From: an uncultured Alistipes sp.
GTDB taxonomy: Bacteria > Bacteroidota > Bacteroidia > Bacteroidales > Rikenellaceae
Direction: 5' to 3'
Length of the DNA stretch: 64,000 bases
NCBI GenBank assembly: GCA_910577475.1
Contig: CAJTLJ010000006.1
Coordinates: 62,001-126,000 of the forward strand
Made by a program: the position numbers and the translations under genes. This document shows, piece after piece, positions 16,301 through 23,416 of this stretch (its first letter is position 1; the number at the start of each line of letters is the position of its first letter). The notes below the pieces were generated by a model. It was not told the origin of the DNA and ran no database searches. It saw only the letters and a list, made by a program, of their open reading frames with translations.

Positions 16301-16604
16301 TCTTCTCGTCGATGCGCTTGACGGTCTGGTCCACCTCCTTCGAATAGTTCTCCTTGTCGTTCAACGAGATGTCGTTGCGCTCGAGCTTGGCCTTCAGATC
16401 GACGATGTGGGCTTCGTCGCCGGCGATGGCGTCGGCGATGCGCTTCATCAGAGCGGCCGAGCGGGCGCGCAGTTCGTCGTTCGTAAGGGCTTCGATCGTG
16501 GGATAGATCGCCTTGATCTTCTCCACATAGGGTTGAATCTCCTTGCGGTCCTTGTCGGCTTTCGAGCCGAAAATCATCTTCAGTAATCCGGTTACTATAT
16601 CCAT
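13308..16604 (-). CDS. secA: Preprotein translocase ATPase SecA
   Basis: 1098 residues, longer than the E. coli protein (about 900), as is usual in Bacteroidetes. It drives proteins through SecYEG. Helicase motif I is [14 protein letters not shown], the DEAD-like box is [17 protein letters not shown], and the second motor has [19 protein letters not shown] and [18 protein letters not shown]. The protein ends with the zinc-binding tail [20 protein letters not shown], which in the family binds SecB or ribosomes. Start [19 protein letters not shown] fits the family. A -7 box lies about 40 bases upstream. Confidence 0.98.
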   Translation of the reverse strand: [1098 protein letters not shown]

Positions 16605-16644
16605 AGTTCGATTTTTATTTTCCGAGGTTGTTACAGATAACTTG

Positions 16645-16652
16645 CAAAAATA
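16645..16652 (-). promoter_or_regulatory. -7 box of the secA promoter
   Basis: On the minus strand the bases are TATTTTTG, matching TAnnTTTG, 40 bases before the secA start. T-rich sequence lies where the -33 box would be. No convincing terminator for the DUF2851 gene was found in this 122-base gap. Confidence 0.5.
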
Positions 16653-16726
16653 ACGATAATTTCCCGAAAAAACCTAAAAAACGCCGGATAATTGCGTGAC
16701 TGAGCGAGGAATCGGGCCGTTCGGCG

Positions 16727-17671
16727 CTATTTTCGGGCCGGGCACGCCTCCTTGCGGCGAAGCATGCCCAGCCGGCATCTCGCGCACGCTCCGCGGGAGC
16801 AGTGCTCGTTGGAGAGCTGGAGCAGCGCCTGGGATTCGAGGGCGTTGGCCGGCATGATGCCCTCGATCTTCCAGAAGTCGAGCAGGTTGTTCTCTTCCGG
16901 CGGCAACGCTTCCCACAGGTCTATGGCCCGCTGGCGAAGCTCCGGCTTGCCGTGCATGTTTCCGTAGAAGTTCTGCAGCACGGGGACCAGATTGATGGAC
17001 AGGAGTTGGATTTTCTGGGAGCCGAGCCGTTTGGTGGTGCGCTCCTTCGTGTTGGAGGGGCTGTAGTAGCTGCTCCAGTAGGTCGAGGATTCGGCGCTGA
17101 ATATTCTCGTCGCGTCGTCCAGCGTCCGGCAGTTGATGAGCGTATCGAGCAGGTAGGAGGTGCGCGAGAGCAGCACGGCGATCTGCGACAGCCGCAGCCG
17201 CGGGTGGTTGGCAGGCCGGTTGCCGGTCGGTTTCCAGCTGGCGGCATCGAGCGGCCGGATGCTGTATTTATGGCGCAGGTGTTCGAACGTCTGCCGCAGT
17301 TCGGACGAATAGGCGTCGTCGCGGCAGCCCTCCAGCAGTCCGGCCGAGCCGAACAGCAGCGCCTCGATGACCGTGACGGAGGGCCCCTCGCGGCGAACCC
17401 TTTCGTAGGAGGCCTGCCGGGCGACCTCGAGGTAGTTCTCCCGGTTAGACCGGTCTCCCACGGTCTGCAACAGCATCATGTAGGCGGTCTGCTCCCAGTC
17501 CTGGCCGTTCGCTTCGAACAGCTTTTGCAGGTTGCCGGTCTTGCGGGCCATCCGTTCGAAGGCCAGGTCGGCGAAGAGCGCACAGCGCTCGCAACTCTCC
17601 ATTCCGGCGAGGTGGTTTCGGCAGCTTCGCTTGTCGAAACCGGTTACGGAGCGGTCGTCGTCGGTGTCCAT
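16727..17671 (-). CDS. DUF2851 family protein lacking the usual N-terminal part
   Basis: 314 residues. The sequence from about residue 35 on matches the C-terminal portion of DUF2851 proteins as remembered: LAFERMARKTGNLQKLFEANGQDWEQTAY, VIEALLFGSAGLLEG, LRHKYSIRPLD, NRPANHPRLRLSQIAVLL, LLSINLVPVLQNFYG and ESQALLQLSNEHCSRGACARC. Family members are usually well over 400 residues and begin with a region resembling a nuclease fold, which is absent here. The upstream gene stops only ten bases before this start, so there is no room for a lost 5' end. Four Cys near the end (C-x4-C-x2-C pattern) may bind a metal. The function of the family is unknown. Confidence 0.8.
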   Translation of the reverse strand: MDTDDDRSVTGFDKRSCRNHLAGMESCERCALFADLAFERMARKTGNLQKLFEANGQDWEQTAYMMLLQTVGDRSNRENYLEVARQASYERVRREGPSVTVIEALLFGSAGLLEGCRDDAYSSELRQTFEHLRHKYSIRPLDAASWKPTGNRPANHPRLRLSQIAVLLSRTSYLLDTLINCRTLDDATRIFSAESSTYWSSYYSPSNTKERTTKRLGSQKIQLLSINLVPVLQNFYGNMHGKPELRQRAIDLWEALPPEENNLLDFWKIEGIMPANALESQALLQLSNEHCSRGACARCRLGMLRRKEACPARK

Positions 17672-17681
17672 AAGGGGCGGG

Positions 17682-18005
17682 TCAGAACAGGTTGAGCTCC
17701 AGCCGGGCCTCCTCGGTCATCATCTCCTTGCTCCACACGGGGTCGAAGGTCAAGATGACGTTCACCTCCTTCACGCCGCAGACCTTGCCCACCTGCACAT
17801 TGACATCCTCGACCAGCTGGTCGGCCATCGGGCAGTTAGGGGCGGTGAGGGTCATGCGGATGGTGGCTGTGCCGTCGGGCGTGTAGTCGATCTCGTAGAT
17901 GAGCCCCAAGTCGTAGATATTGACCGGAATCTCGGGGTCGTAGATGTTTTTCAGGGTCAGGACGATGTCCTGCTCCACCTTCAGTATCTCCTCTTTCGTT
18001 GTCAT
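17682..18005 (-). CDS. MIP18/DUF59 family iron-sulfur assembly protein (SufT/PaaD-like)
   Basis: 107 residues, a lone MIP18 domain: TLKNIYDPEIPVNIYDLGLIYEI, then MTLTAPNCPMADQL with the conserved Cys, then VNVILTFDPVWSKEMM. Such proteins help deliver or assemble Fe-S clusters, usually with the SUF system. It begins 13 bases after sufE on the same strand, which supports that role. The other suf genes are not in the window. Confidence 0.92.
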   Translation of the reverse strand: MTTKEEILKVEQDIVLTLKNIYDPEIPVNIYDLGLIYEIDYTPDGTATIRMTLTAPNCPMADQLVEDVNVQVGKVCGVKEVNVILTFDPVWSKEMMTEEARLELNLF

Positions 18006-18018
18006 TGCTTGCGGATGT

Positions 18019-18459
18019 TTATTCGGTTTTCCGGCTGAAGGCCAGTGCGTAGAGCCGCATCTGCTTGACCATGGCCAGCAGTCCGTTGGCCCGCGTGGGC
18101 GAAAGGTTGGCGCTCAGCCCGATGCGGTCGATGAAGTAGAGGTCGGTCGAGAGAATCTCCTGCGGCGTGCGTCCGTTCAGCACGCGGATCAGCAGCGAGA
18201 CGATGCCTTTGGTGATGATGGCGTCGCTGTCGGCCGTGTACCAGACCTTGCCGTCGCGCAGCTCGGCGTCGACCCACACCCGCGACTGACACCCCTGGAT
18301 GACGTACTGGTCCGTGCGGTGCTTCGCGTCGATTGCGGGCAGCTCGGCGCTCAGTTCGATCAGGTAGTCGTATTTGTCGAGCCAGTCGTCGAAGGCCGAG
18401 AACTCTTCGATGATCTCCTCTTGAATCTTGTCCGTTTCCATAGCTATTTCTTGTTTCAT
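18019..18459 (-). CDS. sufE: SufE-like cysteine desulfurase sulfur acceptor
   Basis: 146 residues. SufE takes persulfide sulfur from SufS and passes it to the SufBCD scaffold. The acceptor is Cys57 in YVIQGCQSRVWV. SDAIITKGIVSLLIRVLNG and FIDRIGLSANLSPTRANGL are the other family blocks. Translation could also start at the internal Met7 (METDKIQEE). It lies six bases after the PafA-like gene and just before the MIP18 gene. Confidence 0.95.
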   Translation of the reverse strand: MKQEIAMETDKIQEEIIEEFSAFDDWLDKYDYLIELSAELPAIDAKHRTDQYVIQGCQSRVWVDAELRDGKVWYTADSDAIITKGIVSLLIRVLNGRTPQEILSTDLYFIDRIGLSANLSPTRANGLLAMVKQMRLYALAFSRKTE

Positions 18460-18465
18460 ACTCTC

Positions 18466-20109
18466 TTATTCTCCGGTCGCCTCCCGCAGCTCCTCTGCCT
18501 CGCAGGCTGCAGGTTCAGGAACGCCCAGCAGCCGGGCGACGGTGGGTGCCACGGCCCGCATCTCCACCTTGCGGTCCACGCGGCGGGGCGTCTGCCCGGG
18601 CCGGTAGACGATCAGGGGCACGCGGGTGTCGTAGCCGTACATCGACCCTGACGAGGAGCGCACGGCCTCCTCCTTCTCGATCCAGCCCGGCATCAGATTC
18701 AGAATCACGTCGCCCGAGCGACGCGGGTAGAAGCTGTTCTGCATCTTCTCCGCATATCCGCTGCCAAAGTAGCTGGTGCGCATCGCCGTGGCCGAAAGGG
18801 CGTGCGATACGCCGCGGAACTGCATGGCGAAGGTGGCTACTTCGTTCTGGATGTCGGCCAGCGAGAGCCGCCGTTCGTAGATCAGGTTGTGGTTCAGGTA
18901 GATCATCTTGTTCTCGTACTCCAGCAGCCAGTCCTGGGCCTGCTTGCCGTAGCGGGCGTCGAGAAAACTTTCCAGAATCATTTCGAACTGCGCCACGTTG
19001 AAGCGGTCGCGCTCGCCCGTCATGAGGTCCCACGAGGGGCTGGTGCCGTGGTCGGAGGTGAGGATCACGGTCACCTCGCGGTCTTTAGCCTGCGCGAAGA
19101 GAAAGGTCAGGAAATCCTCCAGGTCGCGGTCCAGCCGGTAGTACATGTCCTCGGCCTCGATCGACTCGGGACCATAGGCCTCCGTGATGCGGCGCGGGGT
19201 GTCCAGGCAGATGTTCAGCAGGTCGGGTGTCTCGCCCTTGCCCAGTCCGTAGAGCGAGAGGGCCAGCTTGGCGAAACTGAAGACGGCGCTGTTGCCGGCG
19301 GGGGTGTAGATCAGCCGGTCGTAGTCGCGGCGGCAGACCACCTCGCTGCTGAGGTCGCGCACGGGGGCTCCCGTGTCGGGGCGTTCGCCGCGCCGCCGTT
19401 CGGGCAGAAGCAGGCAGATGTCGCTCCGGCGCCGGTTCCGGTACTCTTTGGTCGGCAGCATCGCCGACCAGGGCTGCATGACGAAGTTCAGCGGGGCCCG
19501 TTCGCGGTTGTACTGCTTCACCCACTCGGGCAGGTAGTTCATGTAGTAGGACGAGGAGCGCCAGTGGCACAGCTCGTCGTTCATCCAGTAGACGATGCCC
19601 GCCTTGCCGCCCAGCACGACGGCCGATTCGGGCTCCAGCGCGATAGTCAGGATCTTGCTGTCGGGGCTGTACTGCTTCAGGGTTTCGGTGACGGTGGGGG
19701 CGATCAGCCGGTGGGGCGAGAACTGCCCGCCGCCGGTGTGGTACTCCAGCCCCGAGACCGAGGGGTCGTCGATCAGCGAGACGCGCAGGTTCTCCACGTA
19801 GTCGCGCCAGTGCGAGGCCACGATGCCGTGGGTCGAGGGCATGCACCCTGTCGTGATCGTAGCCAGCGCCGTGGGGGTCACGGTCTGCTGGCAGTCGTAG
19901 GCGGCGCGGGTGAAGCGGGTGCCGCCCTCGGCGAGCCGGCGGAACCCGCCGTCGCAGAAGTTGGGTGCGTAGCGCTCCAGATCCTCGGGACGCATCGATC
20001 CCACGACGATCTGAACGACCAGCGGCGCCTTTTCGGCCCGTACCGCGAGCGGGAATCCGCTGCAGAACAGAACGGCCAGGATGAGAATTTTTCCGATATA
20101 GAATTTCAT
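18466..20109 (-). CDS. PafA-like alkaline phosphatase superfamily protein, degenerate active site
   Basis: 547 residues with a signal peptide (MKFYIGKILILAVLFCSGFPLAVRA). The whole chain follows PafA of the alkaline phosphatase superfamily: QQTVTPTALATITTGCMPSTHGI carries the nucleophile Thr78, GPESIEAEDMYYRLDRDL and TSDHG (Asp353, His354) are kept. Compared from memory with Elizabethkingia PafA, other metal and phosphate ligands are changed: Asp38 becomes Gly37 (IVVGSMRP), His309 becomes Arg307 (LDTPRR), and His486 aligns with about Gly488 (SGSMYGYD). The Lys/Arg pair of the phosphate site reads ALEPESAV. It may be a binding protein or bind one metal only. Start at 20109 is chosen because a promoter box lies seven bases upstream. 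Confidence 0.85.
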   Translation of the reverse strand: MKFYIGKILILAVLFCSGFPLAVRAEKAPLVVQIVVGSMRPEDLERYAPNFCDGGFRRLAEGGTRFTRAAYDCQQTVTPTALATITTGCMPSTHGIVASHWRDYVENLRVSLIDDPSVSGLEYHTGGGQFSPHRLIAPTVTETLKQYSPDSKILTIALEPESAVVLGGKAGIVYWMNDELCHWRSSSYYMNYLPEWVKQYNRERAPLNFVMQPWSAMLPTKEYRNRRRSDICLLLPERRRGERPDTGAPVRDLSSEVVCRRDYDRLIYTPAGNSAVFSFAKLALSLYGLGKGETPDLLNICLDTPRRITEAYGPESIEAEDMYYRLDRDLEDFLTFLFAQAKDREVTVILTSDHGTSPSWDLMTGERDRFNVAQFEMILESFLDARYGKQAQDWLLEYENKMIYLNHNLIYERRLSLADIQNEVATFAMQFRGVSHALSATAMRTSYFGSGYAEKMQNSFYPRRSGDVILNLMPGWIEKEEAVRSSSGSMYGYDTRVPLIVYRPGQTPRRVDRKVEMRAVAPTVARLLGVPEPAACEAEELREATGE

Positions 20110-20115
20110 GGTGTG

Positions 20116-20133
20116 CAAAAATACGCATTTTTG
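20116..20133 (-). promoter_or_regulatory. -7 box and inverted repeat at the PafA-like gene
   Basis: On the minus strand TATTTTTG (20116-20123) matches TAnnTTTG and ends six bases before the start codon, which implies a very short or absent leader. It is part of a perfect inverted repeat, CAAAAAT-acgc-ATTTTTG, a possible operator. Confidence 0.5.
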
Positions 20134-20167
20134 AGGGGAGTTCGTATCCCTTCGCCGAAATATTTTC

Positions 20168-21145
20168 TCAGGGAATCGGGGCTTCGGCGTCCCAGACCGC
20201 TTTTTCGGGGCCGAAGTCCAGCCCCGTCTCCCGCTCCAGCGCCGCGGCCTCCGCCAGCTGCCGCTCCGCGAAGCGGCGCCAGGCTTCGCTGCCGGGATGG
20301 AGCGGCCGGTGCTGGCTGCTCCTGACGAGCGCTTCGACCCGTTCCGCGAGCCTCCGCACGCCGGGGTCGAGGGCCGCTTCGGAGAAGCGTTCCCAGATGT
20401 AGCGTGCGGCCTGCTCCGAGGGGTGGACCAGATCGTCGGCATAGAACCGGTAGTCGCGCAGGTCGTCCGTCAGCAGCTCGAAGGCGGGGAAGTAGTCGAT
20501 CCGCGGGCAGCGCTCCGCCAGGGCGGCTATCGCCACGCGCAGGATGGCCTTGCTCAACGAATTTTCGGCGGCGCCGTCTCTCAGGTGCCGCACGGGCGAA
20601 AGGGTGAGCACGATCCGTTTGTCGCGAAGGGGATCCTCCAGCAGCCTGCTCCAGCGGGACACGATCTCCTCTGCCGCGACGAGCCGGCGGCGGAACCGCT
20701 CCTGGGGCTGTTTGTGGCAGTTGGCGACCGGGCGTCCCGTGTCGCGCCGTTCGTAGACCCAGGCCGTTCCGAAGGTAAGGAGCAGGGTGTCGCTCCGGTG
20801 CAGGGCCCGGCTTCCCGTCTCGACGGCCCGGTTCATCGCCTCGAGCGCCTGTGCGGCGTCGGGCCGGGTGAACGAGCCGTGGAAATCGTCGTGAAACCAC
20901 CCCTCCGGGCCTTCGGCCAGCTCGCCGCGGGCGACCGGCTCCGCCCGGTCGAACCGCTCGATGGCGGCGGCGATCGAGAGGGGGTTGAACAGCACGCCGG
21001 TCGGATTGGCCGTCAGGTCGAATTTCGCCTGCGCGAGCCGCCGGGCGACGGTGTCGGCGAAGCAGGAGCCCAGCGAGAGGATTCGGCTGCTGTAGCCGAT
21101 CCGGCAGGCGAGCGGGGTGGGGGTGATCTCGGTGCGGAATTTCAT
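20168..21145 (-). CDS. GSCFA domain protein
   Basis: 325 residues. It contains the motif that names the family, LSLGSCFADTVARRL (about residues 27-41), followed by NPTGVLFNPLS, LLTFGTAWVYE and LTLSPVRHL, and ends with DDLVHPSEQAARYIWERF. The layout (GS near the start, DxxH-like DDLVHPS near the end) resembles SGNH hydrolases, so an esterase or acyl hydrolase activity is plausible but unproven. No signal peptide is seen. It diverges from ispE, and its -7 box ends four bases before the start codon. Confidence 0.9.
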   Translation of the reverse strand: MKFRTEITPTPLACRIGYSSRILSLGSCFADTVARRLAQAKFDLTANPTGVLFNPLSIAAAIERFDRAEPVARGELAEGPEGWFHDDFHGSFTRPDAAQALEAMNRAVETGSRALHRSDTLLLTFGTAWVYERRDTGRPVANCHKQPQERFRRRLVAAEEIVSRWSRLLEDPLRDKRIVLTLSPVRHLRDGAAENSLSKAILRVAIAALAERCPRIDYFPAFELLTDDLRDYRFYADDLVHPSEQAARYIWERFSEAALDPGVRRLAERVEALVRSSQHRPLHPGSEAWRRFAERQLAEAAALERETGLDFGPEKAVWDAEAPIP

Positions 21146-21149
21146 GAAA

Positions 21150-21157
21150 CAAAGATA
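21150..21157 (-). promoter_or_regulatory. -7 box of the GSCFA gene, next to the start codon
   Basis: On the minus strand the bases are TATCTTTG. Only four bases separate it from the ATG at 21145, so transcription would start at or near the start codon. Confidence 0.55.
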
Positions 21158-21178
21158 GGGATAATTCGAAAATATTCT

Positions 21179-21186
21179 TATCTTTG
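21179..21186 (+). promoter_or_regulatory. -7 box of ispE, next to the start codon
   Basis: TATCTTTG matches TAnnTTTG and ends five bases before the ispE ATG at 21192, so the transcript would be leaderless or nearly so. Confidence 0.55.
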
Positions 21187-21191
21187 TAAAT

Positions 21192-22007
21192 ATGATTCTT
21201 CAAGCCAACTGCAAAATCAATCTGGGGCTCGACGTGTTGCGTCGGCGCGAGGACGGTTTCCACGATCTGGAGACCGTGATGCTCCCCGTAAGGGAGCTGT
21301 TCGACGTCGTGGAGGTGCGGCGCCGGGGTGACAATGAACTGCGTTTCCGCCAGCGGGGGCTGACGGTCGACTGCCCCGCCGAGGAGAACGTCTGTGTGAA
21401 GGCCTTCCGGCTCATGCAGCGCCGCTACGGCGTGGGGGGCGTGGAGATCACGCTCGACAAGTGCGTGCCGTTCGGTGCGGGGCTGGGCGGCGGTTCGGCC
21501 GACGCGACGATGGTCCTGCGGGCCCTGAACGAGCTCTTCGCCCTGCGGCTTTCGGAGGATGTCCTGATCGAGCGGGCTGCGGAGCTGGGCAGCGACACCT
21601 CCTTTTTCGTGCGGAACAGCCCCCAGTTCTGTACGGGGCGCGGCGAACGGATGGAGCCGGTGGAACTGCCGCTCGACGGGTTGCGGCTCGTGCTGGTGAA
21701 GCCCGGCGAAGGGGTCTCTACTCGCGAAGCCTATGCCGGCGTGCGGCCGGCCGTACCGGAGAGGCCCCTGCTCGAACGGCTGCAAAGCCCCGTTGCCACG
21801 TGGCGCGAGTGCGTGAAGAACGATTTCGAGCCCTCCGTATTCGCCCGTCATCCCCGGTTGGCCCTCATCAAGGAGGATCTGCTGAAGCAGGGGGCGCTCT
21901 ATGCCGCCATGTCCGGGAGCGGATCGACCCTCTTTGGCCTTTTCGCGGACGAGAGGCCCTATATCCCCCCCTTCGACGGACTGTTCGTCCATTCGGAGCA
22001 GTTGTAA
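21192..22007 (+). CDS. ispE: 4-diphosphocytidyl-2-C-methyl-D-erythritol kinase
   Basis: 271 residues. It phosphorylates CDP-methylerythritol in the non-mevalonate isoprenoid pathway. The GHMP kinase ATP loop is PFGAGLGGGSADATM, the start MILQANCKINLGLDVLRRREDGFHD is the family N-terminus, and MSGSGSTLFGLF is the C-terminal motif. This fixes the start at 21192 even though a promoter box lies five bases before it. Its stop is only ten bases from the stop of the convergent GtrA gene. Confidence 0.96.
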   Translation: MILQANCKINLGLDVLRRREDGFHDLETVMLPVRELFDVVEVRRRGDNELRFRQRGLTVDCPAEENVCVKAFRLMQRRYGVGGVEITLDKCVPFGAGLGGGSADATMVLRALNELFALRLSEDVLIERAAELGSDTSFFVRNSPQFCTGRGERMEPVELPLDGLRLVLVKPGEGVSTREAYAGVRPAVPERPLLERLQSPVATWRECVKNDFEPSVFARHPRLALIKEDLLKQGALYAAMSGSGSTLFGLFADERPYIPPFDGLFVHSEQL

Positions 22008-22017
22008 CCCCTCCCTT

Positions 22018-22494
22018 TCAGGACCGGAACGTGAAGTAGCGGGCGGCCGCGTAGCTGTAGAGGGCGCTGATGACGGTCGTCAGCAGTTTCGACGGGGTGG
22101 GCCAGAAGTGTAAGGCGTCTACGAATATCTTCATGCACAGATAGTTGAGCGCGATGGCTCCGGCTACCGAGAGCAGATAGCGCAGCAATTGGGTCCGGGT
22201 TTTCCGCCGGGAGCCCCGAAAGGCGATGTTGCGGTTGAGCCAGAATCCGATCAGGAAGGTGAACGGAAAGACGACGGCCAGCGAGGCGATATGGGGGGAA
22301 ACGACGACGAAGCCCAGATCGAGATAGCGTTCCGCGATGATGTAGTGGTAGATCAGGAAGTAGAGCACGGCATCCGAAAGCATGTTGCCGCCGCCGCATG
22401 CGGCATAGCGGAACAACTCCCGGGAGAGGATGCGGTCGAAAGGCCATCGATAGAAGAGGTCGATTGTCCGACCGATTCGCTCCGCCGCCTTCAT
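22018..22494 (-). CDS. GtrA-like membrane protein
   Basis: 158 residues with four likely membrane helices (about 37-60, 63-86, 101-122 and 131-150). Family marks are LFRYAACGGGNMLSDAVLYFLIYH, FLIGFWLNRNIAF and YSYAAARYFTFRS. GtrA proteins are thought to help move lipid-linked sugars across the inner membrane. It begins three bases after the HU/SPOR gene and ends the minus-strand group. No glycosyltransferase lies beside it. Confidence 0.88.
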   Translation of the reverse strand: MKAAERIGRTIDLFYRWPFDRILSRELFRYAACGGGNMLSDAVLYFLIYHYIIAERYLDLGFVVVSPHIASLAVVFPFTFLIGFWLNRNIAFRGSRRKTRTQLLRYLLSVAGAIALNYLCMKIFVDALHFWPTPSKLLTTVISALYSYAAARYFTFRS

Positions 22495-22497
22495 CCC

Positions 22498-23415
22498 TTA
22501 CCGTTTGGAGTAGACCCAGACCTCCGACAGCCCCGTTTTGCGATGCCGGGCCGCCTCGGCCTGCGCCTCCTCGCGGCTCTCCGCCTCGCCGAGCGAGACG
22601 AGGAACTTGTCGCCGTAGAGGAAGATGCGGCAGTCGGCCTCCGTCAGGGTTTCGATCTGTGCGATAGCCTGTTCGATGGCCCGGCGGGCGTTGCGCTCGC
22701 TGGAGAAGATACCCAGAACGACGTAGCTCTCGCCCGAACGGGTGCGGACGATCTCTTCCTCGGCCGGTGCGGCGGGAGCCGGCTCGGTCAGGGCCGTGAC
22801 GGTCGGGTCGACGGCCGGGACTGCGGGCTGCGGGGTCGCTTCGGCCCGAAGCGTCGTGTCGGGTTGCACGGCGGGGGTCAGCAGCCGCATCTCGACGACG
22901 TCGGGGGTGGAGGAGAACCACTCGGGCCAGCGGGTCACGGGATCGAGCCAGAAGATGCCTGCGGCCGCCAGAAAGACGATGCCGAGCGTGGAGAGGCTCC
23001 AGAGCCACCACGGGGTCGTGCGGCGGCGGATCCTTATGTCGCGGCCCTGCGGGTTGAGCAGCCGGTCGAAGGCCGGATCCGGACGGAAACTTTTCTGAAT
23101 GAGGGTGCCGACCCCCACGATCTCCAGACGGCCGCTCTGCGCGTCGAGGCTCTTGTCGAGCCAGCGGCGGTAGGCTTCGGCAGCCTGTTCGGGGGTGCAG
23201 GCGGCGGCGCGGGCAATCGTGTCGACGAGCGAAACGCCCCTTTCGGCCGACGAGAACTCCACGTCGCGGCAGGGCGGAACGATCCGCGTCGCCGAGAGGC
23301 GTCGGGCCGGCGTGCGCCGGATGCCGAGCGAGCCGATGCCCGGCAGGAATACCGTCTCTTCGGCGGCCAGTCGGTTCCTGACGACCCGGCCGATCTCTTC
23401 CTCGATGGTTGCCAT
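22498..23415 (-). CDS. HU-CCDC81-type and SPOR domain transmembrane protein
   Basis: 305 residues in three parts. Residues 1-110 form a HU/IHF-like fold of the bacterial CCDC81 type (VRNRLAAEETVFLPGIGSLGIRR, then GRLEIVGVGTLIQK). A single membrane helix lies at about 135-157 (WWLWSLSTLGIVFLAAAGIF). After a Pro/Ala/Thr-rich linker, residues 230-305 form a SPOR domain (SYVVLGIFSSERNARRAIEQ, VWVYSKR), which in other proteins binds stripped septal peptidoglycan. Orientation would put the HU-like part in the cytoplasm and SPOR in the periplasm. It is one base after lgt and three before gtrA. Confidence 0.88.
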   Translation of the reverse strand: MATIEEEIGRVVRNRLAAEETVFLPGIGSLGIRRTPARRLSATRIVPPCRDVEFSSAERGVSLVDTIARAAACTPEQAAEAYRRWLDKSLDAQSGRLEIVGVGTLIQKSFRPDPAFDRLLNPQGRDIRIRRRTTPWWLWSLSTLGIVFLAAAGIFWLDPVTRWPEWFSSTPDVVEMRLLTPAVQPDTTLRAEATPQPAVPAVDPTVTALTEPAPAAPAEEEIVRTRSGESYVVLGIFSSERNARRAIEQAIAQIETLTEADCRIFLYGDKFLVSLGEAESREEAQAEAARHRKTGLSEVWVYSKR

Positions 23416-23416
23416 G

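Noticed and set aside
13323..16586. Long plus-strand frame of over 1000 residues
   Set aside because: It mirrors secA codon by codon on the other strand and shows no family motif.
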